Below, piece by piece: positions 18,100 to 27,357 of a stretch of 64,000 nucleotides of DNA. Within the stretch, counting starts at the first letter, position 1. The number at the start of each line of letters is the position of its first letter. The stretch is taken from NCBI GenBank assembly GCA_964571855.1, contig CAZNDO010000018.1, positions 10,514-74,513 of the forward strand, written 5' to 3'. The translations under genes and the position numbers were made by a program. A model generated the notes under the pieces. The model saw nothing but the letters and a program-made list of their open reading frames with translations, searched no databases and was not told the DNA's origin. The stretch is from CAYYFX01 sp964571855 (lineage in GTDB: Bacteria; ARS69).

Positions 18100-18126
18100 T
18101 GTGTCGGCCCCGATGACGCAGGACCT

Positions 18127-20823
18127 CTACGGTCCCTTCGTCTCCCGGAGCGGATCCCCCAGGATCGGCCTCCCGCCCAACGCCGTCGCGGCCCCGTAAC
18201 CGAGAATCGCGAGCAGGAGCACGAGCGGAACGAGCGCGCGATCGGCGTACCAGGATGCGAGGTCGAACGAGGGCACGACGCCGCCCATGACGAGCGCGAA
18301 GAACGACGCGACCACCGCGGCGAGCAGGCCGAAGCGCATGAGAACGAGGGTTCCCGCGGACGTCAGGACGGCCCCGAGGACGGCCAGGGGCCAGCCCTCG
18401 GAGGGAGCGGCGCCGAACGCGCCGCTGGCGACGTGGATCAGGATCGTGAGCGCCACGGCGGCCCAGGTCCGGCGCAGGAGCAGGCGCAGCACGAGCAGGA
18501 CGACCAGTGTCCTCAGGACGTCCAGCACGCAGATCGAGCCGGCGTAGGAGAGATTGCAGCCCGTGTTCGCGAGGCTGGTGAGCGACGCGAGCATCCCCGG
18601 CGCCAGGAGCGTGGGAACCCGCGTGAGCCCGAAGTGGGCACCGCCGAGCGTGACCAGCACCCCGAGGGCGACGAGGACCGATCCGGCGGCGCCGCCGATC
18701 AGGAGGTCGCGTCCGACCAGCGGGTCCCGTGCCCTCCCCGAGACCAGCCGCGCCCACCCGACGAGCATCCTCGGCCACAACCTCCGCACATAGGGCTCGA
18801 GCGCCATGTAGCCGAGCCACATGGACACGCCGTGGATCAGGGAGTGTCCGAACGCGCGGCCGGCCAGCCAATCCCACGCGGCGCCGATAAGACCGACCTC
18901 CGGGAGCTTCGTGGTGAAGACGGCTTCGAGGATGTTCATGAGGAAGACGAAGACACCGATCCGGGTGGCGCTTCGCCAGTCCCCGCGTCCGAGGCCCAGG
19001 TTCCGCATGGCGAAGACGACGCTGGCCACGAACGGCACGGCGACGAAGAGCAGGAGGTCGATCCACGCGGTGGGCCCGGGCCGCTCCGGGGCCCGCGGGT
19101 CCACCGGGGCGGTCGTGGCTCCCCAGTCGTGGACGATCGTGAAGTGGGCCAGGCGCCCGCGCGACGCCCCGGCCTGCACGGTGACGGTCTCGTCGCCCAG
19201 CCACGGCACGGGGCCGGTCCAGGCGGCGGCCGAGTCGCACATCGCCGGCACGGGGCGGACCAGCGCGGCGGGCACGAAGGTCGCGGGGTCCAGCGCCGCG
19301 GCCGCGAACAGGGCGGACCAATCGGGCCCGCCCTCCGGGGCGCGAACCGTGTCGGGCGGGACGGCGCGAAGCCCCAGCAGGCGGCCCTCCGGATCCAGGA
19401 GGACCGCAGCCTCGCCGGCGGCGAAGTGCGGCGGATCGCCCACGCTGACGATCTCGTCGTGGACGCCCACCGCCTCGATCAGTCCCGGGCTCCACCGGCG
19501 CCAGAAGAACACCGTGCTGCTGGTCGCCGCGGGTTCCGCGCGGCTCTCGCGCAGGTGCTTGAGTTGTTCCGGGTACTGGGCGAACCCCTCGGCCGAGTGC
19601 GGCGGCAGCTCCGCGAAGCTCCCGGTCCGCGCGAGGATGTCCGCCGCGCGCACCGAGAGGACCGGCGTGGGCTCCTGCAACGGACGGAACTCGGGACCGA
19701 TCGCGCTCGCCCAGACCCCGATCGCGGCGACCGCGGCCGCCACCCAGGCGAAGGCGACCGCCGGGGACATCCGGCCGCGCTCGCCCGCATTCGCGACCAG
19801 CTCGGGCGACGGCGTCTCCCCCGCGGCAAGCGCCGCGGCCAGCGGATCCCCGCCGGGTAGCGCGCCGAGCACCGCGTACGCGGAAGGCGGGCGAAGCTCG
19901 GGGTCCCGTTCGAGACAGTGGAGGATCACGCGCTCCACCGCCGGATCGATGTCGCGCGCCGCGTCCGAGGGCGTGGTGACCGAGCCGGACTCGTGCATGC
20001 GCCGCAGCTCGTTTACGTTCCCCGTCGGGAAGGCGCGCTTCCCCGTGAACAGCTCGTACAGGACGAGACCCAGCGAATACAGGTCGCTGCGCACCGAGAC
20101 TCGCCCGCCCGCGAGCTGCTCGGGCGCCATGTACGACGGGGTGCCGGCGATCTCTCCCGAGCGGGCCAGCTCGTCGGCGAGGCCGGCGAGGCCGAAGTCC
20201 GTGATGCGGGCCCGGCCGCGGCCGTCGATCATCACGTTCGCGGGCTTGAGGTCGCGGTGCAGCATCCCGGCTTCGTGCGCGGCGGCAAGTCCCAGGCAGA
20301 TCTGCCGGGCGATCTCGATCGCCTTGTCCGAGGTGGGTCGGCCCATGCGGCGGAGGACGGCCGCGAGATCCTCGCCGTCGATGTACTCCATCGACAGGAA
20401 CACGTGCCCGTCGATCTCGCCGATGTCGTAGACGCGGCACACGTTCGGATGGGCGATCTGCCGGGCGACCCGCACCTCGGATCGGAAGCGCGCCAGCTCC
20501 GCGGTGCTCCGGGACACGGCCTCCGGCAGGAACTTCAGCGCGACCGACTGCCCGAGCTCGAGATCGTCGGCCCGGTAGACCTCGCCCATCCCGCCGCGCC
20601 CGAGGAGGGCGACGGTGCGGTAGCGGGTGCCCAGGCGGGTCCCGGGCTCGAACCGCCCGTGGACACCGGAGGAGGACGGGGGCGCGACCGGACGGGCCGC
20701 CGCGCCGCGGGTCGGAGCCTGGGAGGTGACGGGCTCCGCGGCGGCGGCCACGGCCGCGCCGCAGCCGGGACAGAACCGGGCCGCCTCGGGGATCGCGTGC
20801 GCGCAGTGCGTGCAGAACGGCAT
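18127..20823 (-). CDS. Membrane serine/threonine protein kinase with N-terminal zinc ribbon and polytopic C-terminus
   Basis: The 898-aa protein begins with a zinc ribbon (C4, C7, C18, C21). A Hanks-type kinase domain follows at about residues 68-335: glycine loop LLGRGGMGEVY, ATP-binding K97 in VALKF, HRDLKPANV at 189-197, DFG at 209-211 and APE at 233-235. All catalytic residues are present, so it should be active. A transmembrane helix lies at about 353-376, then an extracytoplasmic segment of about 215 residues, and finally about eight membrane helices from roughly 595 to 890. The polytopic C-terminal region is unusual for bacterial kinases, and I do not recognise its family. The ligand and substrates are unknown. 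Confidence 0.88.
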   Translation of the reverse strand: MPFCTHCAHAIPEAARFCPGCGAAVAAAAEPVTSQAPTRGAAARPVAPPSSSGVHGRFEPGTRLGTRYRTVALLGRGGMGEVYRADDLELGQSVALKFLPEAVSRSTAELARFRSEVRVARQIAHPNVCRVYDIGEIDGHVFLSMEYIDGEDLAAVLRRMGRPTSDKAIEIARQICLGLAAAHEAGMLHRDLKPANVMIDGRGRARITDFGLAGLADELARSGEIAGTPSYMAPEQLAGGRVSVRSDLYSLGLVLYELFTGKRAFPTGNVNELRRMHESGSVTTPSDAARDIDPAVERVILHCLERDPELRPPSAYAVLGALPGGDPLAAALAAGETPSPELVANAGERGRMSPAVAFAWVAAAVAAIGVWASAIGPEFRPLQEPTPVLSVRAADILARTGSFAELPPHSAEGFAQYPEQLKHLRESRAEPAATSSTVFFWRRWSPGLIEAVGVHDEIVSVGDPPHFAAGEAAVLLDPEGRLLGLRAVPPDTVRAPEGGPDWSALFAAAALDPATFVPAALVRPVPAMCDSAAAWTGPVPWLGDETVTVQAGASRGRLAHFTIVHDWGATTAPVDPRAPERPGPTAWIDLLLFVAVPFVASVVFAMRNLGLGRGDWRSATRIGVFVFLMNILEAVFTTKLPEVGLIGAAWDWLAGRAFGHSLIHGVSMWLGYMALEPYVRRLWPRMLVGWARLVSGRARDPLVGRDLLIGGAAGSVLVALGVLVTLGGAHFGLTRVPTLLAPGMLASLTSLANTGCNLSYAGSICVLDVLRTLVVLLVLRLLLRRTWAAVALTILIHVASGAFGAAPSEGWPLAVLGAVLTSAGTLVLMRFGLLAAVVASFFALVMGGVVPSFDLASWYADRALVPLVLLLAILGYGAATALGGRPILGDPLRETKGP

Positions 20824-20902
20824 GGGGGCGGAGACTAGTGGCCCGCGGGTTGCCGCACCAGATCTTCCGCGCGGGTCGCGCGCGGTGACGGGCCCCCCGG
20901 CC

Positions 20903-20992
20903 TCAGCCTTCCGAGGCCAGGTCCCGCAGCGCCTCGAGTTCCGCCACTCGGTTCGTGCTGAGGGCGACGAGCAGCGTGCGGAAGTCAGTCAT
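20903..20992 (-). pseudogene. 29-codon relic of a nucleotidyltransferase-type gene (first and last ends joined)
   Basis: The translation is MTDFRTLLVALSTNRVAELE followed by ALRDLASEG and a stop. The first 15 residues match the start of small nucleotidyltransferase-superfamily proteins that follow a short 'EAYKRDLD' protein. The last 14 resemble their C-terminal 'VAELEALREE' helix. The whole catalytic middle (GGxAAxxHG and DxDhh region) is missing in frame. Its ATG overlaps the end of the 60-aa gene upstream, as in intact pairs. The family memory is mine and not checked, so the relic call is an inference. It could also be a genuine micro-ORF. Confidence 0.45.
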
Positions 20993-21167
20993 GGGGGTGT
21001 CGCGCGTCGCGGCCGGCGCGGCGCATCTCCTCGGCCAGGCGCTGCAGCTCCATGGCCGCCAGGATGCGCTCCTCGGGCGTCTTGCGCAGGTTCCGCCGGA
21101 GGAGCGTGAGGTCGAGGTCCCGCTTGTACGCCTCGACGACCGGATCGCGTTCCTCGGGAGCTCCCAT
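20985..21167 (-). CDS. Small conserved protein, usual partner of nucleotidyltransferase genes
   Basis: The 60-aa soluble, charged, helical protein starts MGAPEERDPVVEAYKRDLD and continues with LLRRNLRKTPEERILA. This matches short hypothetical proteins that precede nucleotidyltransferase-fold genes in many GC-rich bacteria. It begins two bases after the stop of the large PEP-synthase-like gene and overlaps the 29-codon relic. Pairing with a nucleotidyltransferase recalls toxin-antitoxin-like modules, but no activity has been shown for this type as far as I know. Confidence 0.65.
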   Translation of the reverse strand: MGAPEERDPVVEAYKRDLDLTLLRRNLRKTPEERILAAMELQRLAEEMRRAGRDARHPHD

Positions 21168-21169
21168 GC

Positions 21170-24100
21170 CTACGGCCCCGCTTCCGCATCCGGCAGCAGC
21201 GGCCTTGCCGCATCCGCCGCCGCCCCGATGCCCTCGGCCGCCCCGCGCCGCAGCCGCACGTCCTCGTCGGTGACCCACGCGATGTCCAGCAGCCCGCCGC
21301 GCCGCTGCCCGGTGCGGAGGTAGTTCGCCTCGTCCAGGCTCCGGCTCCACCCGTCCAGCCACTGCTCCAGCTCGCGGCGCAGCGCCTCGTCGCCCTCGAA
21401 GTGGACGATCAGGTCGATGTCGCTGTCCGCCTCCGCCGTTCCGCTCTTCGTGTTCCCGGCCAGGTACACCTGCCGCACGGGCCAGCGGTCCCGGTCGATC
21501 TCCGCCGCCAGGCGCTGCGCCATGTACTCGCGCCAGGACGAGGCGTGGTGCGAATCCGCCGCGCCGTGCCCGTTCCCGCCGCGCACGCCGGGCGCCGCCA
21601 CGAAGACGGCCACCGCCTTGTCCAGCTCCCCGTTCATGAGCACGCTGAGCGTCTTCCCGCCGAGCGTGGCCGGCACGTCGATCACCTTCACCACGTGCTC
21701 CAGGTCCGCGAACTCCGGCAGCAGCTCCGTGAGCACGCTGCGCGAGCCCGTGAGGAACCGCTCGTCCAGGACGTTGCCCGGCTCGTCCGGGTACAGCGGC
21801 AGGTACCGGATCCCCGCTTCCACCAGATCCTGGAAGAAGTGCGTGCCGAACGACAGGTCCGGCATGTACCCCTCGCGCCGCCGCGCGATCTCGGCCAGCA
21901 GCGCCGTGTTGTTGATGTCCGAGTACGTGACGGACACGCCCAGCCGCACGTCGCCGCGGCTGCCCCACCGCCCGGGGCCGAGCAGGATGAACTGCCGCTT
22001 CGGCAGCATGGCGTTCAGCCGCCCCACGGCCCGCCCCACGCGCAGGAACGCCTCGTGGTCCGGCAGCCCCGCGTACTCCTCCGGGTCCACGTACACCACG
22101 TGCGTCACGTTCGTGGCCGAGCCGTTGGACACGTGCCGGTTCGCGGTGAACAGCGTCTCCTCCCGGCGCAGCGTGCGCGGGATGGGCGCCGGCTGCGGCG
22201 AGAGCGAGTAGCTCTGCGGCCGGCATTGCAACAGGTACAGGTGCTCCCCGTCGGACGCGAACTCGATGTCCACCGGACCGCCGAGCTTCTTCTCCAGCAA
22301 TTGCAACAGGCCGCGGATCTGCGCCACGAACGGCGTCTCGGCCACGAGCCCGTCGAACGTGACGATCCACGTGCCCGTCTCGAAGTTCGATCCCAGCCCC
22401 AGGGGCCGCACGAGCCGCCCGTCCTCGAACCGGGACACGAGCCGGCGGATCTCCGGGTACTCCCGCCCGCACGTGCGCAGCATCGCCTCGAAGTCCGCGG
22501 TCTCGAAGGTCCCGGTCTCCAGGTCGATCGCGTCCACCTTGCTCGGCGCGTACCGGACGATCTCCTCCGGCGTGATGTTCGCGCGGATGCCGGGCTGCCC
22601 CGGCGCCAGCAGCACGGGATAGTCGTCCCCCAGCCGGTCCACGGCCCGCGTGCCCAGCCCCGGGACCAGCCGGATCAGCCCGTCGGAGCGGCGGATGCGC
22701 GGCGACCACCGGAAGTCGTTGTTGCTGAAGGCCACGCCGGCGAACGCGGGCAGGAAGTACCGCCCCACCTGCTTGCCCACGACCTCCTGGATCATGATGC
22801 CCATCTCCTCGTGCACGTCGAGGAGGTCGCGCTCCGCGCGGTACTGGATGGGATCGGGGCTGAAGATGGACGCGTACACCTCGGCGATGGCGTCCTGCAG
22901 CGCCTCCAGCCGCACGCGCTTGGACCCCCGGTTCGCCAGGAACAGGCTCTTGTACTTCCCGGAGAACGCGGCCTCGGTGCCGTCCTCCAGCAGGCTGGAG
23001 CTGCGCACGATCAGCGGCCGCTGCCCCAGGTCGTCCAGCGCGAGCGACAGCCCGCGGATCACGTCCGGCGGGAAGTGCGAGTTCTTGAAGAGCTGGATGA
23101 CGTGCGGGTAGTCCTGCCGGATCTGGTCGATGTCCTGGTACTTCCGGTCGTACAGGTCCTCGAGGTTGTTGTAGCGGATGAAGTCCAGCTGCGCGTCCGA
23201 CGCCACGTACCAGGTCCGCGGCACGCGCACGTCCGCGAAGAGGTCGTCCGTGGCGTGCCGCGCGAGCTGCATGGCCACGAACAGCCCGGAGCTCTTGCCT
23301 CCGAGCTTCCCGCGGCTGCGCGGCGTGGCGATGATGCGCGGCGCGATGTCGCAGAAGTCCCCCACGCGCACGGCGTCGCGCGCGGCGGCGATGAACTCGG
23401 TGCGCTCGGAGAAGAACCGCCGCAGGAGCGCCACGCGCAGCTGCGTCTGCGAGGAGGGCGACAGCGTGCTCTCGTCCACCCCGGTCCGCCGGAACCGGTC
23501 CAGCGCCTCGGTGATGTCCGCGAGCGAGCTGTCCAGCCGCTCCAGCGCGCCGGCCAGGTCCGCGCTCTTGTCCTCCTGGATCCACTGCTGGATCCGCTTG
23601 AGGATCTCGGCCTCCGAGAGGTGCTCCTCCGCCACGTCGAACGTGCGCTTGACCAGGGAGTCCACCTCCACGTGCCGCTGCCGGGCGGACGGCCGGTTCT
23701 CGGTGGACGACCCGGATGCGCCCGTGGGATCCGGCGCGAACTCCCGCAGCAGCTCCGGCGCGCCGGGCACGCCGTGCCAGCAGAGGTAGTTGATCATCTT
23801 GCGGGTCATGCGGAGCAGCAGCGCCTGGTCCGTGCGCCGCAGGAAGTCCAGGATGACGCGCCAGTCCCGGCCCGGGCTGCCCGTCACGTCCGCGAGGTGC
23901 GCGTCCTCCTTGATGCGCTCCGCGCGCGCGCGGTGCGAGAGGCGCAGCCCGGTGAGCTTCGCGAGCGCGCCGAGCAGCCGGCGCTCGCCCTCCACGAACG
24001 GCCCGTCCGCGTCTCCCGGACGCTCCTCCGTGTAGTACACGGAGATCTCGCCCACGGGATAGCCGTCCACGTCCAGCGGCGCGCTGAGCCCCCACGGCCC

Positions 24101-24331
24101 GGCGCGGAAGCCGGGCGACTCGTAGCTCTTCCCCTCGAGCGCGATGCGGCAGTGGCAGACGTCCGAGTGGCGCCAGCCGCCGGGAATGGCGGCGGCCAGC
24201 GCCAGCAGCATCTCCTCGATGGGACGACGGCGCCGGGACAGGATCTCCTCGGCGCGGTACAGGCAGGCGAGCTCCTGCTCGCGCTTGCCCAGCTCGTCCC
24301 GGAGACGATCCGCATCGGAACGGACGCCCAA
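21170..24331 (-). CDS. GAF-like / PEP-pyruvate-binding (PPDK N-terminal) / nucleotidyltransferase fusion protein
   Basis: The 1053-aa protein starts at a TTG six bases after GGGGGAGG; no ATG precedes the conserved region. A short coiled coil (RDELGKREQELACLYRAEE) leads into a GAF-like sensor at about 45-165 (DVCHCRIALEGKSYES, EISVYYTEERP). A long helical linker follows. A PPDK/PEP-synthase ATP-grasp domain spans roughly 355-720 (GKLGGKSSGLF, RPLIVRSSSLLEDG, MIQEVVGKQVG). A C-terminal minimal nucleotidyltransferase domain near residue 965 has GNTKSGTAEADSDIDLIV. I see no phosphohistidine swivel motif, so it cannot run the full PEP-synthase cycle alone. It lies 29 bases after glutamate dehydrogenase. 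A regulatory or signalling role is inferred. Confidence 0.85.
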   Translation of the reverse strand: MGVRSDADRLRDELGKREQELACLYRAEEILSRRRRPIEEMLLALAAAIPGGWRHSDVCHCRIALEGKSYESPGFRAGPWGLSAPLDVDGYPVGEISVYYTEERPGDADGPFVEGERRLLGALAKLTGLRLSHRARAERIKEDAHLADVTGSPGRDWRVILDFLRRTDQALLLRMTRKMINYLCWHGVPGAPELLREFAPDPTGASGSSTENRPSARQRHVEVDSLVKRTFDVAEEHLSEAEILKRIQQWIQEDKSADLAGALERLDSSLADITEALDRFRRTGVDESTLSPSSQTQLRVALLRRFFSERTEFIAAARDAVRVGDFCDIAPRIIATPRSRGKLGGKSSGLFVAMQLARHATDDLFADVRVPRTWYVASDAQLDFIRYNNLEDLYDRKYQDIDQIRQDYPHVIQLFKNSHFPPDVIRGLSLALDDLGQRPLIVRSSSLLEDGTEAAFSGKYKSLFLANRGSKRVRLEALQDAIAEVYASIFSPDPIQYRAERDLLDVHEEMGIMIQEVVGKQVGRYFLPAFAGVAFSNNDFRWSPRIRRSDGLIRLVPGLGTRAVDRLGDDYPVLLAPGQPGIRANITPEEIVRYAPSKVDAIDLETGTFETADFEAMLRTCGREYPEIRRLVSRFEDGRLVRPLGLGSNFETGTWIVTFDGLVAETPFVAQIRGLLQLLEKKLGGPVDIEFASDGEHLYLLQCRPQSYSLSPQPAPIPRTLRREETLFTANRHVSNGSATNVTHVVYVDPEEYAGLPDHEAFLRVGRAVGRLNAMLPKRQFILLGPGRWGSRGDVRLGVSVTYSDINNTALLAEIARRREGYMPDLSFGTHFFQDLVEAGIRYLPLYPDEPGNVLDERFLTGSRSVLTELLPEFADLEHVVKVIDVPATLGGKTLSVLMNGELDKAVAVFVAAPGVRGGNGHGAADSHHASSWREYMAQRLAAEIDRDRWPVRQVYLAGNTKSGTAEADSDIDLIVHFEGDEALRRELEQWLDGWSRSLDEANYLRTGQRRGGLLDIAWVTDEDVRLRRGAAEGIGAAADAARPLLPDAEAGP

Positions 24332-24360
24332 CGGATCCTCCCCCGGCCTCCCGCGGCCGA

Positions 24361-25668
24361 TCAGACCCAGCCGCGCTCCCGGCACGCCTCGGCCACGCGC
24401 GTGATGCCGATGACGTACGCCGCGTCGCGCATGAACAGCTTCTCGCGCTGCGCCAGATCGTACGCGGAGTGGAACGCCGCCGTCATCTTCGTGTCCAGCT
24501 TCGTCAGCACCTCGTCCCGGCCCCAGAAGTAGTTCATGTTGCTCTGGACCTGCTCGAAGTAGCTGCAGGTGACCCCGCCGGCATTCGCCAGGAAGTCCGG
24601 GATGACCATGATGCCGCGGCCCTTGATGACCTCGTCCGCCTCCAGCGTGGTCGGCCCGTTCGCGCCCTCCGCGATCAGCTTCACGGTGGGCTTGATGGCG
24701 TTCACGTTGTCGGCGTGGATCTGGTTCTCGTACGCGGCCGGGATGAGGATGTCCACCTCCTGCTCCAGCCACGCATCCGCCGGCAGCAGCTCGTAGCCCG
24801 CGTCCCGGGCCTTCTGCTTGTCGATGCCGCCGAACCGGTCCGTGATGGACACGAGCTGGTCCATGTCGATGCCGTCGCGCTTGCGGAACGTGTAGGCGCG
24901 CTTGTCGCCCTGGTCCCAGCACGCCACGGCCACGACCTTGCCGCCCAGCTCCTGGTACAGCCGGATGGCGTACTGCGCCACGTTGCCGAAGCCCTGCACG
25001 CTGGCCACGGTGCCCGCCGCCTTCTTGCCCATCGCGGCCAGGGCCTCGCGCACGGTGTAGATCACGCCGTAGCCCGTGGCCTCCACGCGCCCGAGCGACC
25101 CGCCCAGCGCCACCGGCTTGCCGGTGATGAAGCCGGGCGCGTGGGTGCCGGTGATGGCCTCGTATTCGTCCAGCATCCAGATCATGTGCCGGGCGGACGT
25201 CATCACGTCCGGCGCCGGGACGTCGGACTCGGGGCCCACGTTCCGCACGATCTGGCGCACCCACTTCCGGCAGATCTGCTCCTGCTCCCGGTCGCTCAGC
25301 TCGTGCGGGTCGCAGATCACGCCGCCCTTGGCGCCGCCGAGGGGGATGTCCGCGAGCGCGCACTTCCAGGTCATCCACATCGAGAGGGCCCGGACCGTGT
25401 CCAGGGTCTCCTGGGGGTGGAAGCGGATGCCGCCCTTGCACGGCCCGCGCGCGTCGTTGTGCTGGACGCGGAACCCCTTGAAGACGCGGCGGCTGCCGTC
25501 GTCCATCTTGATCGGCATGAGGAACGAGTACTCGCGCAGCGGCTCCCGCAGGAGCGCGCGCGTGGCGTCGTCCAGCCCGATCAGGTTGGCGACGCGGTCG
25601 AACTGACCCTGGGCCACGTGGAAGGCGTTGAACGGCTTCACCGGCCCGGCGGTGGTGGTGGCGGTCAT
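24361..25668 (-). CDS. Glutamate dehydrogenase (Glu/Leu/Phe/Val family)
   Basis: The 435-aa enzyme interconverts glutamate with 2-oxoglutarate plus ammonia using NAD(P). The dimerisation/substrate domain contains KGGIRFHP and the catalytic-lysine motif PLGGAKGGV near residue 115. The Rossmann domain has ASVQGFGNVAQY (GxGNV), and the C-terminal region has ANAGGVTCSYFEQVQ. The length and motif order are those of hexameric bacterial GDH; coenzyme preference is not decided here. It is the first gene of a run with the PEP-synthase-like fusion. Confidence 0.95.
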   Translation of the reverse strand: MTATTTAGPVKPFNAFHVAQGQFDRVANLIGLDDATRALLREPLREYSFLMPIKMDDGSRRVFKGFRVQHNDARGPCKGGIRFHPQETLDTVRALSMWMTWKCALADIPLGGAKGGVICDPHELSDREQEQICRKWVRQIVRNVGPESDVPAPDVMTSARHMIWMLDEYEAITGTHAPGFITGKPVALGGSLGRVEATGYGVIYTVREALAAMGKKAAGTVASVQGFGNVAQYAIRLYQELGGKVVAVACWDQGDKRAYTFRKRDGIDMDQLVSITDRFGGIDKQKARDAGYELLPADAWLEQEVDILIPAAYENQIHADNVNAIKPTVKLIAEGANGPTTLEADEVIKGRGIMVIPDFLANAGGVTCSYFEQVQSNMNYFWGRDEVLTKLDTKMTAAFHSAYDLAQREKLFMRDAAYVIGITRVAEACRERGWV

Positions 25669-25772
25669 CGGAAGACCTCTCCTTCGAGTGGACGCTGCCT
25701 GGCGCGTCCGAGGCCCACCAATCTACCGCGGGTCCGGGGCGGGGAGGAAGGGATCCCGGACGGAAGGGGAAC

Positions 25773-25788
25773 GGCCCGGAAACGGGCC
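25773..25788. terminator. GAAA-loop hairpin downstream of the cytochrome/barrel operon
   Basis: GGCCCG (25773-25778) and CGGGCC (25783-25788) pair around GAAA. It lies 28 bases beyond the stop of the barrel gene (25816, minus strand) and upstream of GDH. There is no strong T-run, so its terminator role is tentative. Confidence 0.35.
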
Positions 25789-25815
25789 TGGAGAGGCCCC
25801 TGGGGCCCGCCGGAC

Positions 25816-27357
25816 CTAGAACCGCCACCCCGCCGACGCGTGGATCTGCGTGGTCTTCTCCGCCGCCCCCCGGCTCCGCTCCACGGACGCCAGCACCAGC
25901 CAGGACCGCCCGACCGCGACGTCGGTGTCCAGGGACACCCAGGTCAGGCGCGTGTCGGCCCCCGTGGCCGCTGCGTGCTCCCGCCGCTCGCCGAGCGACG
26001 CTCCCACGTGCGCCCGGTTCGTCACGTTCATCCCCACGGTCCCCGACAGCAGCCAGCCGTCCGTGCGATCGGAGGTGTACCGCGTTGTCCGCGTGCTGCC
26101 CGTCAGGCTGCGGAAGCGCGCGGTGCCGGCGCGACCGCGCAGCGTGTACGCGTTCGTGCCGCCGGAGGAACCGCCGCCTGCGCGGCGGAAGTCCGCCGCC
26201 ACGGACGCGCGTCGCGCCGGGCGGTACTCCAGGCCGCTCCAGTAGCCGTTGCGGTAGGCGTCGTCGAAGTCCGTCTCCGGGGTCACGAGGTTGCGGTACA
26301 GCCGCACGTTGCGCCGCGTGTCCGCCCCGCCGTCCACGGACCACTTGTCCGCGAAGCGCCAGCGGGCGTTCACGAGCGCGCTCGTCGCCGTGACCGCGTC
26401 CTCCCCCGCCTTCCGCTTCCACCCGCGGGCCAGGTCCACTTCCTGCACGGCGAACGCCTCCAGCTTCCCGCCCGACATCCGGCCCTGCAGCGCGAAGTAC
26501 TCGCGGTCGATCGTGGACCCCGCGTACGAGCCCACGGCCGCCAGCGTGAGCCGCCACAGGCCGGCCCGTCCGCCGCTGCCGCCGCGCTCGATCCACACGC
26601 CGTGCTCGCGGATGTCCGTGGACGTCCCGAAGGAGCGCGGGTCCGGCTGGTACCCGAAGAACCCGCCGGTCCCCCAGCGCTCGCCGCGCCACTCGGCCAT
26701 GACGCCGTCGAACACGCCGACCGAACTGAGCGACGTGGACACCTGCCGCCCGAGGGCCGCGTGCGCGCCGCCGGTGGGGCGGCCGTACTCCGCGAGCAGC
26801 CGGTACACGCGCGTGCGCCCGGTGTCCTCGTCCGGCCGGTAGGTGCGGCGCGCGCGCGCGTCCACGGACACGCGCCACTCCCCCGCCACGCGTCCGTCCG
26901 CGCGCACGTCCACGCCCGGCTCGGAGTACCCGCGATCCAGGGACGACCCGTCCACGAGCCCCAGGTACCGCACGTCGATGCGGCCGCGGAGCGGTCGGTC
27001 CCGCCGCGACGTCCGCGGCTTCGCCTCGGGCTTCGGCGCCTCGTCCACCACGGGCTCGCCCGCGCGCACGGGGCGGAAGGTGACGGCATCGCCCACGCGG
27101 ATCTCCGCGTCCGGCTCCACGCGCCGGCAGGACGCGCGTTTGGACGACAGCGCGGTCACCTCGAGCCACGTCACGAGCAGTCCCTCGCGGCGCACCTCGA
27201 CCACCTCGCCCTTCGCCAGACCGGCCTCCGTGCCGGCGTCCACGTACACCGTGGTGGTCGTGACATAGCTGACGGCGGCGCGAACGGTCTCCGCCGCGCG
27301 GGACGGGACCGCCGTGGCGAGCAGCACGGCGAGGGCGAGAGCGACGGCGCGCGGCAT
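25816..27357 (-). CDS. Outer-membrane beta-barrel protein of the multihaem electron-conduit operon
   Basis: The 513-aa protein has its ATG inside the stop of the 16-haem gene (ATGA). A signal peptide (residues 1-21, cut at SRA/AE) is followed by a small SH3-like beta domain at about 25-95 (VYVDAGTEAGLAKGEVVEV, IRVGDAVTF). A basic linker then leads to a long barrel from about 120 to the end. The barrel has many amphipathic strands (WRVSVDARARRTY, GLEYRPARRASVAADFRR, WVSLDTDVAVGRSWLVL) and a terminal Phe (SAGWRF), the classical outer-membrane C-terminal signature. Context suggests it forms the outer-membrane pore for the upstream cytochromes. No MtrB-like CXXC is visible, so it is not a plain MtrB homologue. 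Confidence 0.8.
   Translation of the reverse strand: MPRAVALALAVLLATAVPSRAAETVRAAVSYVTTTTVYVDAGTEAGLAKGEVVEVRREGLLVTWLEVTALSSKRASCRRVEPDAEIRVGDAVTFRPVRAGEPVVDEAPKPEAKPRTSRRDRPLRGRIDVRYLGLVDGSSLDRGYSEPGVDVRADGRVAGEWRVSVDARARRTYRPDEDTGRTRVYRLLAEYGRPTGGAHAALGRQVSTSLSSVGVFDGVMAEWRGERWGTGGFFGYQPDPRSFGTSTDIREHGVWIERGGSGGRAGLWRLTLAAVGSYAGSTIDREYFALQGRMSGGKLEAFAVQEVDLARGWKRKAGEDAVTATSALVNARWRFADKWSVDGGADTRRNVRLYRNLVTPETDFDDAYRNGYWSGLEYRPARRASVAADFRRAGGGSSGGTNAYTLRGRAGTARFRSLTGSTRTTRYTSDRTDGWLLSGTVGMNVTNRAHVGASLGERREHAAATGADTRLTWVSLDTDVAVGRSWLVLASVERSRGAAEKTTQIHASAGWRF

Noticed and set aside
25816..27357. Calling the barrel MtrB and the cytochromes MtrA/OmcA
   Set aside because: No N-terminal CXXC, different domain order, and haem counts and repeat types unlike the Mtr decahaem proteins. 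Only a functional analogy is justified.
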